Shown: positions 38,023-46,309 of the stretch, in pieces
How positions within the stretch are numbered: position 1 is the first letter of the stretch
How the letters are laid out: each line of letters starts with the position of its first letter
Origin: Diaphorobacter limosus
Lineage (GTDB): Bacteria > Pseudomonadota > Gammaproteobacteria > Burkholderiales > Burkholderiaceae_C
NCBI RefSeq assembly: GCF_033100095.1
Contig: NZ_CP136921.1
Span: 3,933,001-3,997,000 of the forward strand
Direction of reading: 5' to 3'
Length of the DNA: 64,000 nt
Position numbers and translations under genes: made by a program
Notes under the pieces: model-generated
The model's input: only the letters and a program-made list of their open reading frames with translations
What the model was told of the DNA's origin: nothing
The model's database searches: none

Positions 38023-38988
38023 ATGTTGCTCTGGACTTTGGACGCTGCCGTGCCGGCGCTGGCTCTTGTGCTGGCCCTGGTCATTGATCGCCTCTGGGGC
38101 GAGCCCCCCGCGCCCTTGCACCCCGTGGTGTGGATGGGGCGCGCGCTGGGCGCCTGCGGCGCGCGTCTGGCGCCGGGCCGGGCTACGGGGCGCGATTTAT
38201 GGTCTTTTTGGCTTGCAGCGCTTATTTGGTGCGCGCTGGCAGCTATCGTTTTGTTTTTGGCTGCAGCCCTGCAGTGGCTGGCCTGGGCCTATCTGCCGGC
38301 CTGTGGCGTGGCGCTGGTGCTGGGGCTGCTGCTCAAGCCCCTGCTCGCCTGGCGCATGTTGCGTGACGAGGTGCTGGCAGTGGAGTCCGCCCTGGGGCAG
38401 TCGCTGGCCGCCGGGCGTGCGCGCCTGGCCTGGCTGGTGAGCCGCGATGTGCAACAGTTGGACGAGACGGCGGTGCGCGAGAGCGCCATCGAGACCCTGG
38501 CCGAGAACCTCTGCGATTCGGTGGTCGCGCCGCTGTTCTGGTTTGTGCTGCTGGGCCTGCCGGGCGCGGCGCTGTACCGCTTTGCCAATACGGCCGATGC
38601 CATGTGGGGCTACCCCGGCATGCGTGGCGGGCGCTACTGGCAGTGGGCTGGCAAATGGGCTGCGCGGGCCGACGATGTGCTGTCGTGGCTGCCGGCGCGG
38701 CTGACGGCGTTGCTGCTGTGGGCGGCGGCGCTGGGCGCGGTGCGCTGGCGCGATGTGCGGACGCAGGCGCGCGTGACGCCGTCGCCCAATGGCGGCTGGC
38801 CCATGGGCGCGATGGCCCTGGCGCTGGGGGTGCGGCTGTCCAAGCCGGGGGTGTATGTGCTGAATGCCGCGGGGCGGGTGGTGCTGGCGGGGGATGCGGA
38901 GCGGGCGTTGCGCTTGGCGGCCAGGGCTATTGCGGCACTGGTGATGTTGGCGGTGGTGGGCTTGGAGTCAATCACCCACTTCAAATAG
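38023..38988 (+). CDS. cbiB: Adenosylcobinamide-phosphate synthase CbiB/CobD
   Basis: Attaches the aminopropanol arm to adenosylcobyric acid in cobalamin synthesis. The 321-residue membrane protein shows the family motifs DRLWGEPPAPLHPVVWMG near residue 22, ESAIETLAENLCDSVVAPLF near 154, the NTADAMWGY motif and SPNGGWPMGAMA. About residues 60-78, a hydrophobic helix, are encoded by a copy of the dispersed hairpin element. It is separated from cobC by a toxin-antitoxin pair. Confidence 0.93.
   Translation: MLLWTLDAAVPALALVLALVIDRLWGEPPAPLHPVVWMGRALGACGARLAPGRATGRDLWSFWLAALIWCALAAIVLFLAAALQWLAWAYLPACGVALVLGLLLKPLLAWRMLRDEVLAVESALGQSLAAGRARLAWLVSRDVQQLDETAVRESAIETLAENLCDSVVAPLFWFVLLGLPGAALYRFANTADAMWGYPGMRGGRYWQWAGKWAARADDVLSWLPARLTALLLWAAALGAVRWRDVRTQARVTPSPNGGWPMGAMALALGVRLSKPGVYVLNAAGRVVLAGDAERALRLAARAIAALVMLAVVGLESITHFK
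38202..38258. repeat. Dispersed hairpin element inside cbiB, copy 7
   Basis: Reads TTTTTGGCTTGCAGCGCTTA, then TTTGGTGCGCGCTGG, then CAGCTATCGTTTTGTTTTT. This corresponds to the GGCCTGTAGCGCTTAT / GCGCT / AGCTATCGTTTT order of intergenic copies. It is in frame and contributes a hydrophobic stretch to the protein. Confidence 0.75.
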
Positions 38989-39082
38989 CGGAATCACGCA
39001 GCGCACTATTGGCGTGTCAGGGTCAGGTGTGATTGCGCTGTGCGTTATCGGCGTAATAGCCAGCGAAGGTCGTATTGCTTAA

Positions 39083-39096
39083 AATGTGTACACATT
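39083..39096. promoter_or_regulatory. Palindromic operator of the toxin-antitoxin pair
   Basis: A perfect 14-base palindrome AATGTGTACACATT contains the TGTACA core recognised by YefM/Phd-type antitoxins. It lies 24 bases upstream of the antitoxin ATG and overlaps a TAAAAT -10-like box, consistent with autorepression. Confidence 0.75.
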
Positions 39097-39120
39097 GATC
39101 CACAAATCAGGAGTTTCTCC

Positions 39121-39399
39121 ATGGAAGCCACAAAGGTCGGAATTCGCGAATTTCGTGCGGATCTGGCCGAGTACATCGCTGCGAACAGCCCGGTCGCGGT
39201 GACTCGCCACGGTCAGACGGTCGGTTACTTCATTCCTGTACACGGCCAGGCCGAGGCGGATTTGGTGGCGCTCCAGAAAGCCAGCCAGTCACTCGACAAG
39301 CTGCTGTCTGCGCAAGGCGTGGACGTAGAGGACATCGTGACCGACTTCAAGAAGGCGCGAAAGAAGAGCACTTCCGGCGCCGGTGCCGGGGCCAAATGA
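39121..39399 (+). CDS. Antitoxin of the Phd/YefM family
   Basis: A 92-residue protein. The N-terminal GIREFRADLAEYIAANSPVA and TRHGQTVGYFIPV form the Phd/YefM DNA-binding domain. A variable C-terminal half would wrap the toxin. An AGGAG ribosome-binding site precedes the ATG at 39121. Its stop overlaps the toxin ATG by four bases (ATGA), as is typical of such modules. Confidence 0.88.
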   Translation: MEATKVGIREFRADLAEYIAANSPVAVTRHGQTVGYFIPVHGQAEADLVALQKASQSLDKLLSAQGVDVEDIVTDFKKARKKSTSGAGAGAK

Positions 39400-39821
39400 A
39401 CGACGCGGCCATTGTTCTGGATGCGAACATCCTGATCCGCGCGGTGCTTGGCCAGCGTGTCCGTGAACTGATCCGGGCGCATGCCTCCACGGTCAAGTTC
39501 TTCGCGCCCGATGTGGCGTATGCGGATGCGCGCAAATACCTGCCGGCGCTGCTGGATAAACGTGGCGTCGATCCCATCCCCGCTATGCAAGTGCTTGATG
39601 CACTGGAGCGCATTGTTCATCCCCTGGACGTCGAGGTCTACGGCGGACTGCAACAGCAGGCACTGCGGCGCATCAAGACACGGGATGCCGACGATTGGCC
39701 GGTGTTGGCTTGCGCCATGGTTTTGGGGTGCCCCGTCTGGACGGAAGATGCCGATTTCTTTGGCACCGGTGTCGCAACCTGGACTACAGATCGTGTTGCG
39801 CTGTATCTGGGCGACGTGTAA
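39396..39821 (+). CDS. PIN-domain toxin (putative ribonuclease)
   Basis: A 141-residue PIN-domain protein. The first acidic residue is in VLDANILIRAVLG near residue 8, and the later cluster is in the DADDWPVLACAM and WTEDADFF segments. Together these form the metal-binding site of PIN ribonucleases. Coupled to a Phd-type antitoxin, it forms a VapBC-like toxin-antitoxin pair. It sits between two cobalamin genes, suggesting insertion into an ancestral cob cluster. Confidence 0.87.
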   Translation: MNDAAIVLDANILIRAVLGQRVRELIRAHASTVKFFAPDVAYADARKYLPALLDKRGVDPIPAMQVLDALERIVHPLDVEVYGGLQQQALRRIKTRDADDWPVLACAMVLGCPVWTEDADFFGTGVATWTTDRVALYLGDV

Positions 39822-39925
39822 CACCACCCGGCTCGCTATTGGAGCGGCAGCAAGGCTTGATCCGGACGGTGCACCTGCGCTTTTCAGTTTCTTGTGTTGT
39901 ATTCGCTTGGCTATAGTGCCCGCCC

Positions 39926-40924
39926 ATGTCTGACCAAGCCCCGGCGCACGGTGGCCCCGACGCCCTGGGCGTGCCGTTACACGACTTTTCCACCAATGCC
40001 AATGCCTGCGGGCCTTGCCCCGTGGCCTTTGCCGCGCTGCAGCAAGCCGACCGCCAGCATTACCCCGATCCGGCCTATACCCGGCTGCGCGCGTTGCTGG
40101 CGGGCTTTCATGGGGTGGACGTCGAGCGCATCGTGATCGCCGCCAGTGCCAGCGAGTTCATCCATCGCATCACGGCCCATGCGGCGCGCAGCGGCCTGCG
40201 CCGCGCCGTATCGCCGGCACATGGCTATGGCGACTATGCGCGCGCGGCGCGCAACTGGGGTTTGGATTGCGGCACCGGGCAGGCCATGGCGCCCGCGCTG
40301 CACTGGGCCTGCGAGCCCGCGAGCCCGCTGGGCATGGCGGATGCGGCGCTGGCCGCATGGGTGCAACGGCAGGGCGATGGCGCGCTGCGCGTGCTCGACT
40401 GCGCCTATGCCCCGCTGCGCCTGGACGGTCAGGCCACGGCGCTGCCGGAAGGGGTTTGGCAGCTGTGGTCGCCCAACAAGGCCCTGGGCCTGACGGGCGT
40501 GCGCGCGGCCTATGCCATTGCGCCGGCCGCTGCCGTGACCGATGGCAGCGCTGCGGCGCTACGGGCGCTGGCGCCGTCCTGGCCGCTGGGGGTGGATGGC
40601 GTGGCGCTGCTCAGCGCCTGGGTGCAGGCCGACACGCAGGATTGGCTGGCCCAGTCGCTCGCCACCTTGCGCCAGTGGAAGGCGGCGCAGCTGCGGTTGT
40701 GCGCCGATCTGGGCTGGGCCGTGCTGCCGGGCAGCCTGGCCAACTTCTTCACCGCCCGCCCGCCGGTGCCAGACCTGGCCGCCGCGTTGCAGGCCCTGCG
40801 CGCGCAGGGCATCAAGCTGCGCGACTGCGCCTCGTTCGGCCTGGCCGGCCATGTGCGCCTGGGCGTGCTGGCGCCGGCTGCGCAGCGGGCCCTGGCCGCA
40901 GCATGGCGACAATGGGCGCCATGA
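39926..40924 (+). CDS. cobC: Threonine-phosphate decarboxylase CobC type
   Basis: A 332-residue fold-type I PLP enzyme related to histidinol-phosphate aminotransferase. It is likely to make (R)-1-amino-2-propanol phosphate from threonine phosphate for the nucleotide loop of cobalamin. Motifs include DFSTNANACGPCP at the N terminus, YPDPAYTRLR, and the PLP Lys in LWSPNKALGLTGVR near residue 190. The assignment relies on its position between cbiB and cobQ; a histidinol-phosphate aminotransferase role is less likely. It overlaps cobQ by four bases. Confidence 0.88.
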   Translation: MSDQAPAHGGPDALGVPLHDFSTNANACGPCPVAFAALQQADRQHYPDPAYTRLRALLAGFHGVDVERIVIAASASEFIHRITAHAARSGLRRAVSPAHGYGDYARAARNWGLDCGTGQAMAPALHWACEPASPLGMADAALAAWVQRQGDGALRVLDCAYAPLRLDGQATALPEGVWQLWSPNKALGLTGVRAAYAIAPAAAVTDGSAAALRALAPSWPLGVDGVALLSAWVQADTQDWLAQSLATLRQWKAAQLRLCADLGWAVLPGSLANFFTARPPVPDLAAALQALRAQGIKLRDCASFGLAGHVRLGVLAPAAQRALAAAWRQWAP

Positions 40925-42426
40925 CGCACAAGACATTGCCCGGCCCGGCGCGGGCCATCATGGTGCTGGGCACCAGCAGCGGCGCCGGCAAGAGCTGGCT
41001 GGCCACGGCCCTGTGCCGCCACTACAGCAACCAGGGGTTGAAGGTGGCGCCGTTCAAGGCGCAGAACATGAGCAACAACGCGCGCGTGGTGGCCACGCCC
41101 GATGGCGCAGGCGGGGAGGCAGGCGCCTTTGGCGCCTGGGGCGAGATCGGCAGCGCGCAGTACTTCCAGGCCCTGGCCGCGCGCGCTGCGCCCGACGTGC
41201 GCATGAACCCGCTCTTGCTCAAGCCCGAGGCCGACACGCACAGCCAGGTGGTGCTGCTCGGGCAGGTGAACAATGAGCTGTCGGCCATGCCCTGGCGCGG
41301 GCGCAGCGCCAGCGTCTGGCCGCAGATCGCGGCGGCGCTGGATGAATTGCGCGCCGAGAACGACGTGGTGGTCATCGAGGGCGCGGGCTCGCCGGCCGAG
41401 ATCAACCTGCATGACAGCGACGTGGTCAACATGCGCGTGGCGCGCCACGCTGGCGCGCGCTGCCTGCTGGTGACCGACATAGACCGCGGCGGCGCGTTTG
41501 CCCATTTGTACGGCACCTGGGCACTGCTGCCAGGCGATGAGCGCGCCTTGATCCAGGGCTTTGTACTCAACAAGTTCCGTGGCGACGCGGCGCTGCTGGC
41601 GCCCGCGCCCGAGCTGCTGCAGGAGAAGACCGGCGTGCCGGTGGTGGCCACCATCCCCATGCAGTGGAACCACGGCCTGCCCGAGGAGGACGGCGTATTC
41701 GACATGGCCACCGCTACCGCCGGCGGTGCGGTGCACACGCGCATCGCCGTCGTAGCCTATCCGCGCATCAGCAATCTGGACGAATTCCAGCCCTTGAAGA
41801 ACGTCCCCGGCGTGCTTCTCACCTGGGCGCGCTGCCCGGCGGACGTGGAGGGCGCCGACTGGATCATCCTGCCCGGCTCCAAGGCCACGGCCGCCGACCT
41901 GGCCTGGCTGCGCGCGCAGGCTCTGGATGCGGCGATTGCCCGGCATGCCGCGCGCGGCGGCCGCGTGCTGGGCATCTGCGGCGGCCTGCAGATGCTGGGT
42001 GAGGCGCTGATAGACACCCTGGGCGTGGACGGCAACGGCCCTGGCCTGGGCCTGCTGCCGCTGGTGACCAGCTTCGAGGCGCGCAAGACCGTGCGCCACA
42101 CCCGGGCGCGCTTTGGCGAGGTGCGGGGCGCCTGGGCGGCGCTGGCCGGGGTAGAGGTCGCCGGCTACGAGATCCACCACGGCCAGACCGCCCAGCACCC
42201 GGCCATGGCCGCCAAGGGCGACGTGGCGCGCGAGCTGATCCCCCGCCTGGCCTGGCAGAACCCGGCCGGCAACGTGCTGGGGCTGTACCTGCACGGCCTG
42301 TTCGAGGACGCCGCCGTGCTGCGCGCACTGTTTGGCGCCGACGCGCCCACGCTGGAGCAGGTGTTCGAGCGCATGGCGGCGGGCGTAGGGTGGTGGTTTG
42401 CGCCCGAGGCCCTGGCCCTGGATTGA
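40921..42426 (+). CDS. cobQ: Cobyric acid synthase
   Basis: Glutamine-dependent amidotransferase that converts adenosylcobyrinic a,c-diamide to cobyric acid. The 501-residue protein has an ATP-binding P-loop GTSSGAGKSWLA near residue 15 and VIEGAGSPAEINL. The C-terminal glutaminase domain has Cys in LGICGGLQMLGEAL near 350 and His in YEIHHGQT. The ATG at 40921, overlapping cobC, is preferred to upstream in-frame ATGs inside cobC. Confidence 0.94.
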   Translation: MTHKTLPGPARAIMVLGTSSGAGKSWLATALCRHYSNQGLKVAPFKAQNMSNNARVVATPDGAGGEAGAFGAWGEIGSAQYFQALAARAAPDVRMNPLLLKPEADTHSQVVLLGQVNNELSAMPWRGRSASVWPQIAAALDELRAENDVVVIEGAGSPAEINLHDSDVVNMRVARHAGARCLLVTDIDRGGAFAHLYGTWALLPGDERALIQGFVLNKFRGDAALLAPAPELLQEKTGVPVVATIPMQWNHGLPEEDGVFDMATATAGGAVHTRIAVVAYPRISNLDEFQPLKNVPGVLLTWARCPADVEGADWIILPGSKATAADLAWLRAQALDAAIARHAARGGRVLGICGGLQMLGEALIDTLGVDGNGPGLGLLPLVTSFEARKTVRHTRARFGEVRGAWAALAGVEVAGYEIHHGQTAQHPAMAAKGDVARELIPRLAWQNPAGNVLGLYLHGLFEDAAVLRALFGADAPTLEQVFERMAAGVGWWFAPEALALD

Positions 42427-42440
42427 TTTGAATGGAATTG

Positions 42441-42589
42441 CCTGACTGGCGACATGCCCCAGATAGCACGCTGCAGTAGCACCGCGTGATTCCGGCGAAA
42501 GCCGGAATCCACGGTTATTGCCAGCGCGAGGTACCTGGATTCCCGCATTCGCCGGAATGACGGCTATCCGACGCATGTGTCTAATCAGG
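42441..42589. repeat. Compound hairpin element between cobQ and cobT
   Basis: Outer imperfect inverted repeats CCTGACTGGCGACATGC (42441-42457) and GCATGTGTCTAATCAGG (42573-42589) enclose a widespread palindromic repeat. The inner part has ATTCCGGCGAAAGCCGGAAT at 42489-42508 and GGATTCCCGCATTCGCCGG with AATGACGG at 42537-42563. A copy of the dispersed hairpin element follows immediately. Confidence 0.75.
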
Positions 42590-42590
42590 T

Positions 42591-42645
42591 GAAATTGGCC
42601 TGTAACGCTTGTTTATCAAGCGCAGATAGCTATTGTTTTAAGAGT
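42591..42645. repeat. Dispersed hairpin element upstream of cobT, copy 8
   Basis: One of the best copies: AAATTGGCCTGTAACGCTTG, then TTTATCAAGCGCAGA, then TAGCTATTGTTTTAAGAG. The arms AACGCTTG and CAAGCG can pair. It ends about six bases before the cobT ATG. Confidence 0.85.
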
Positions 42646-42651
42646 AATTGA

Positions 42652-43710
42652 ATGTTGAACCTCCCCGTAATCGCCCCCTTGAACGACGCAGCGCTGACCG
42701 AGCGCCTGCAGTTCCTGATCGACCACAAGACCAAGCCCCTGGGCGCCCTGGGCCGGCTGGAGGCGCTGATGCTGCGCCTGGGCCTGATCCTGGGCAGTGA
42801 GGCGCCCGCGCTGCATGCGCCGCAGATGCTGGTGTGCGCGGCCGACCACGGCCTGGCGGCGCGGGGCGTGTCGGCCTACCCCAGCGACGTGACCTGGCAG
42901 ATGGTGGAGAACTTCCTGGCCGGCGGCGCCGCCGTGAGCGTGCTGGCGCGCCAGCACGGCCTGGCGCTGACGGTGGCCGACTGCGGCGTGGCGCGTGCCA
43001 TTCCCGCGCGCGATACCGCCCCCGGCGCGCCGCGCCTGGTCAGCCGCCGCATTGCCGCCGGCACGCAGGACGCCAGCGTGGGCCCGGCCATGACGCGCGA
43101 GCAATGCGCCCAGGCCCTTGCCAACGGCATGGCCATGGTGCGCGACATGCCGGGCAACGTGCTGCTGCTGGGCGAGATGGGCATAGGCAACACCTCGGTG
43201 GCCTCGCTGCTGCTGGCGCGCTTGGGTGGCGTGCCGCTGGCCGACTGCGTGGGCGCGGGCACGGGGCTGGACCCGGCCGGCATCGCGCGCAAGCGGGCCG
43301 TGCTGCAGCAGGCGCTGGATGCCAACGCCACGGCCACCGAACCCCTGGCGGCGCTGGCGGCCCTGGGCGGCTTCGAGGTCGCCACGCTCACCGGCGCCGT
43401 GCTGCAGGCAGCCAGCGAGCACCGCGTGATCGTGGTCGATGGCTTCATCACCGGCGCGGCGGTGCTGGTGGCCGCGCGCCTGGCGCCCCAGGTGCTGCAG
43501 CGTTGCGTGTTTGCCCACCGCTCGGGCGAGCGCGGCCACGCCCATCTGCTGGAGGTGCTGCGCGCCGATCCGCTGATCGACCTGGGCCTGCGCCTGGGCG
43601 AGGGCTCGGGTGCGGCGCTGGCCTGGCCGCTGTTGGTGTCGGCCTGCGCCGTGTTGCGCGAGATGGCGAGCTTCGAGTCCGCCGGGGTGAATGGGCCGAG
43701 TGGCGGTTGA
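42652..43710 (+). CDS. cobT: Nicotinate-nucleotide:dimethylbenzimidazole phosphoribosyltransferase
   Basis: Makes alpha-ribazole phosphate for the lower ligand of cobalamin. The 352-residue protein has KTKPLGALGRLE near residue 25 and VCAADHGLAARGVSAYP near 62. It also has EMGIGNTSVASLL and the catalytic Glu in LGEGSGAALAWPLL near 320. The ATG at 42652 directly follows the hairpin element. The TGA overlaps a predicted FNR-type site for the next gene. CobU and CobS genes are not in the window. Confidence 0.94.
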   Translation: MLNLPVIAPLNDAALTERLQFLIDHKTKPLGALGRLEALMLRLGLILGSEAPALHAPQMLVCAADHGLAARGVSAYPSDVTWQMVENFLAGGAAVSVLARQHGLALTVADCGVARAIPARDTAPGAPRLVSRRIAAGTQDASVGPAMTREQCAQALANGMAMVRDMPGNVLLLGEMGIGNTSVASLLLARLGGVPLADCVGAGTGLDPAGIARKRAVLQQALDANATATEPLAALAALGGFEVATLTGAVLQAASEHRVIVVDGFITGAAVLVAARLAPQVLQRCVFAHRSGERGHAHLLEVLRADPLIDLGLRLGEGSGAALAWPLLVSACAVLREMASFESAGVNGPSGG

Positions 43711-43720
43711 CCTGTATCAA
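43707..43720 (+). promoter_or_regulatory. FNR/ANR-type binding site upstream of the macro-domain gene
   Basis: TTGACCTGTATCAA matches the TTGAT-N4-ATCAA consensus at 9 of 10 specified positions. It is 84 bases upstream of the macro-domain ATG and overlaps the cobT stop. A start of transcription about 41 bases downstream of its centre would give a leader of about 50 bases. A CRP/FNR-family regulator sensing oxygen or NO is implied. Confidence 0.55.
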
Positions 43721-43804
43721 GTTGCCGGCGGGAAAACGCGTTACCGTTCATTTGAGATGCGGGCAATAGGAATTACCCGTATCCGTCACTGAAAGGAACA
43801 GCGA

Positions 43805-44308
43805 ATGATCAAGGAAGTTACCGGCGATATCCTGCTCAGCAAGGCAGACCTGCTTGCCCACGGCATTTCGGCATTTGACCCTTTTGACAGTGGCCTGGCC
43901 CTGGCGCTGCGCGAGCGCTGGCCCTCGCTGGTCAAGGACTACCGCCATGACACCCATTCCAAGGCCATAGGGGCCGGCGAGCTGTGGGCGTGGGCGGGCG
44001 TGCAGCAAGGCGGCGGCGTGCGCCGCATCGTGAATCTGGTCACCCAGAACACCCTGGGCCAGGGCCCCAGTGCCAAGCCGGGCAAGGCCAGCGTCGAGAA
44101 CGTGCGCGCCGCCCTGCAAAGCCTGGCCAGGTTCGTGCGGCAAGAGGGCATCACCAGCGTGGCCCTGCCGCGCCTGGCCACGGGCGTGGGTGGCCTGGCG
44201 TGGGACGACGTGAAGCCGCTGATCACCCAGTACCTGGGCGATCTGGCCGTCCCCGTGATCGTCTACAGCACCTATCGCAAGGATGTGCAGGCCGACGAAG
44301 GGCTGTAA
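43805..44308 (+). CDS. Macro domain protein
   Basis: A 167-residue single macro domain, a fold that binds ADP-ribose or removes ADP-ribosyl groups. Visible motifs are VTGDILLSKADLLAHGIS at the N terminus, VNLVTQNTLGQGPS and the ATGVGGLAWDDVKP loop. It resembles the macro subgroup that includes DNA ADP-ribosyl hydrolases, but no DarT-like toxin gene is adjacent. An AAAGGA ribosome-binding site is present. A probable FNR-type box lies upstream. Confidence 0.85.
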   Translation: MIKEVTGDILLSKADLLAHGISAFDPFDSGLALALRERWPSLVKDYRHDTHSKAIGAGELWAWAGVQQGGGVRRIVNLVTQNTLGQGPSAKPGKASVENVRAALQSLARFVRQEGITSVALPRLATGVGGLAWDDVKPLITQYLGDLAVPVIVYSTYRKDVQADEGL

Positions 44309-44380
44309 GCGCCCCGGGGCGTGCGATGCGCTGATTCCTGGCCCGCCCTGGCGGGCCAGGCCGTTGGTGGAAGGGGGTAT

Positions 44381-45019
44381 TCAGGGCGCCGGCGTCTTGG
44401 GCCGGTAATCGCAATACGGCGCCACCGCGCATTCCCAGCAGCGCGGCTTGCGCGCCTGGCAGACGTAGCGCCCCAGCAAAATGAGCCAGTGGTGCGCGTC
44501 CACCAGGTACTCCCGCGGCACGCGCCGCAGTAGTTGTTTTTCCACCTCCAACGGAGTCTTGCCCGGCGCCAGGCCGGTGCGGTTGCCCACGCGAAAGATA
44601 TGCGTGTCCACCGCCATGGTGGGCTGGCCGAAGGCCACGTTCAGCACCACGTTGGCGGTCTTGCGGCCCACGCCGGGCAGGGCCTCAAGGGCCTCGCGCG
44701 TGCGTGGCACCTGGCCGCCATGCTGCTCGACCAGGATGCGGCAGGTGGCCAGCAGGTTGCGCGCCTTGGTCGGGTACAGGCCTATGGTCTTGATGTAGCC
44801 CTCCAGGCGCTCCAGCCCCAGATCCAGCATGGCCTGCGGCGTGCCCGCCACCGGAAACAAGCGGCGCGTGGCCTTGTTCACGCCCACGTCGGTGGCCTGG
44901 GCCGAGAGCAGCACGGCGCAGAGCAGCTCGAACACCGTGGTGTATTCCAGTTCGGTGTTGGGCTGCGGGTTGGCGGCCTTGAGGGTGGCGAAGAAGGGTT
45001 CTATGTCGCGCGGCTTCAT
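44381..45019 (-). CDS. nth: Endonuclease III
   Basis: Bifunctional DNA glycosylase/AP lyase for oxidised pyrimidines. The 212-residue protein has the helix-hairpin-helix LPGVGRKTANVVLN with catalytic Lys near 122 and Asp in AVDTHIFRV near 140. The [4Fe-4S] loop is C-x6-C-x2-C-x5-C near the C terminus. It is divergent from the aminotransferase gene. Confidence 0.97.
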   Translation of the reverse strand: MKPRDIEPFFATLKAANPQPNTELEYTTVFELLCAVLLSAQATDVGVNKATRRLFPVAGTPQAMLDLGLERLEGYIKTIGLYPTKARNLLATCRILVEQHGGQVPRTREALEALPGVGRKTANVVLNVAFGQPTMAVDTHIFRVGNRTGLAPGKTPLEVEKQLLRRVPREYLVDAHHWLILLGRYVCQARKPRCWECAVAPYCDYRPKTPAP

Positions 45020-45103
45020 GGGGCGCCATTGTCACCGGCTCGGCGATGTGAATTGGCGACAATGCGGGCCTGCCGTTTTGCCATCACAACAGGGATTGCA
45101 CCC

Positions 45104-46309
45104 ATGCCCATTGCCTTTGCCGACCGTCTGAATAACGTAGAAACCTCCGCCATCCGCGAGCTTTTCAAGCTGCTGGGCAAGCCCGGCATCATCAGTTTTG
45201 CCGGGGGGTTTCCGGACAGCGCCATGTTCGACGTGGAGGGTATCAGCGCGGCCAGCCAGCGTGCGCTGGCCGAGGAGCCCGGCGCCGCCCTGCAGTACGG
45301 CGCCACCGAGGGCTACCAGCCGCTGCGCGAGCAGCTCGCCGCCTTCATGGCGGCCAAGGGCGCGAGCGATGTGGCGCCGGAGCAGCTCATCGTCACCACC
45401 GGCAGCCAGCAGGCGCTGGATCTGCTGGGCAAGACCCTGATCAACCCTGGCGACAAGGTGATCGTCGAAGGCCCGACGTTTCTCGCCACCATCCAGTGCT
45501 TTCGCCTGTATGGCGCCGAACTGATCAGCGCGCCCATCGACGGCGATGGCGTGAAGACCGACGAGCTGGAGCGCCTGATTGCCGAGCACCGCCCCAAATT
45601 CGTCTACCTGATTCCCACCTTCGGCAACCCCAGCGGCGCCATGCTCAGCCTGGAGCGGCGCAAGAAGGTGCTGGAGCTGGCCGTCAAGTACCAGACCCTG
45701 GTCGTCGAGGACGACCCCTATGGCGACCTGTACTTTGGTGCGGCTCCTCCCCCCAGCCTGCTGGCCTTGTCGGCCCAGGTGCCGGGCAGCCGTGATTGGC
45801 TGGCGCATTGCGGGTCACTGTCCAAGGTGCTTTCGCCCGGCCTGCGCGTGGGCTGGCTGATGGCCCCGCCCGAGTTGCTGGCCAAAGCCACCATGTGCAA
45901 GCAGTTTTCCGACGCGCACACCAGCACCTTCGCCCAGGCCACGGCCGCGCAGTACCTCAAGGTCGGGCGCATGCCGGCCACGCTGGCCCATGTGCGTGCG
46001 GTGTATGCCGAGCGCGCCCAGGCCATGAGCGACGCGCTGCGCGCCCAGCTGGGCGCGGCCGTGGACTTTGTTCAGCCCCAGGGCGGCCTGTTCGTCTGGG
46101 CGCGCCTGACCGGTGCGGGTGGCGCCGTGCAGGATGGCAATCTGCTGGCCCAGCGTGCCATCGCCAAGGGCGTGGCCTTTGTGCCGGGCGCGCCGTTCTT
46201 TTGCGCCAACCCGGACCCGGCCACGCTGCGCCTGTCCTTCGCCACGGCCGACGTGGCGAAGATCCGCGAGGGCGTGGCGCACCTGGGCCAGGCGCTGGCG
46301 CAGCCATGA
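45104..46309 (+). CDS. PLP-dependent aminotransferase, class I/II
   Basis: A 401-residue fold-type I aminotransferase. It shows FAGGFPDSAMFD near the N terminus, the TTGSQQALDLLGK motif, FGNPSGAML, and DDPYGDLYF. The PLP Lys is in CGSLSKVLSPGLRVGW near 245. It resembles the 2-aminoadipate / KAT-II-like and MocR-related aminotransferases (COG1167), but has no DNA-binding domain. The substrate is not determinable. The ATG at 45104 is preferred to a long upstream frame antisense to nth. It overlaps slyX by four bases. Confidence 0.9.
   Translation: MPIAFADRLNNVETSAIRELFKLLGKPGIISFAGGFPDSAMFDVEGISAASQRALAEEPGAALQYGATEGYQPLREQLAAFMAAKGASDVAPEQLIVTTGSQQALDLLGKTLINPGDKVIVEGPTFLATIQCFRLYGAELISAPIDGDGVKTDELERLIAEHRPKFVYLIPTFGNPSGAMLSLERRKKVLELAVKYQTLVVEDDPYGDLYFGAAPPPSLLALSAQVPGSRDWLAHCGSLSKVLSPGLRVGWLMAPPELLAKATMCKQFSDAHTSTFAQATAAQYLKVGRMPATLAHVRAVYAERAQAMSDALRAQLGAAVDFVQPQGGLFVWARLTGAGGAVQDGNLLAQRAIAKGVAFVPGAPFFCANPDPATLRLSFATADVAKIREGVAHLGQALAQP

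Noticed and set aside
45025..45080. An ATTGTC...GACAAT inverted repeat between nth and the aminotransferase gene
   Set aside because: Arms are only six bases with about 25 bases between them, which is expected by chance and is not supported by any regulator nearby.
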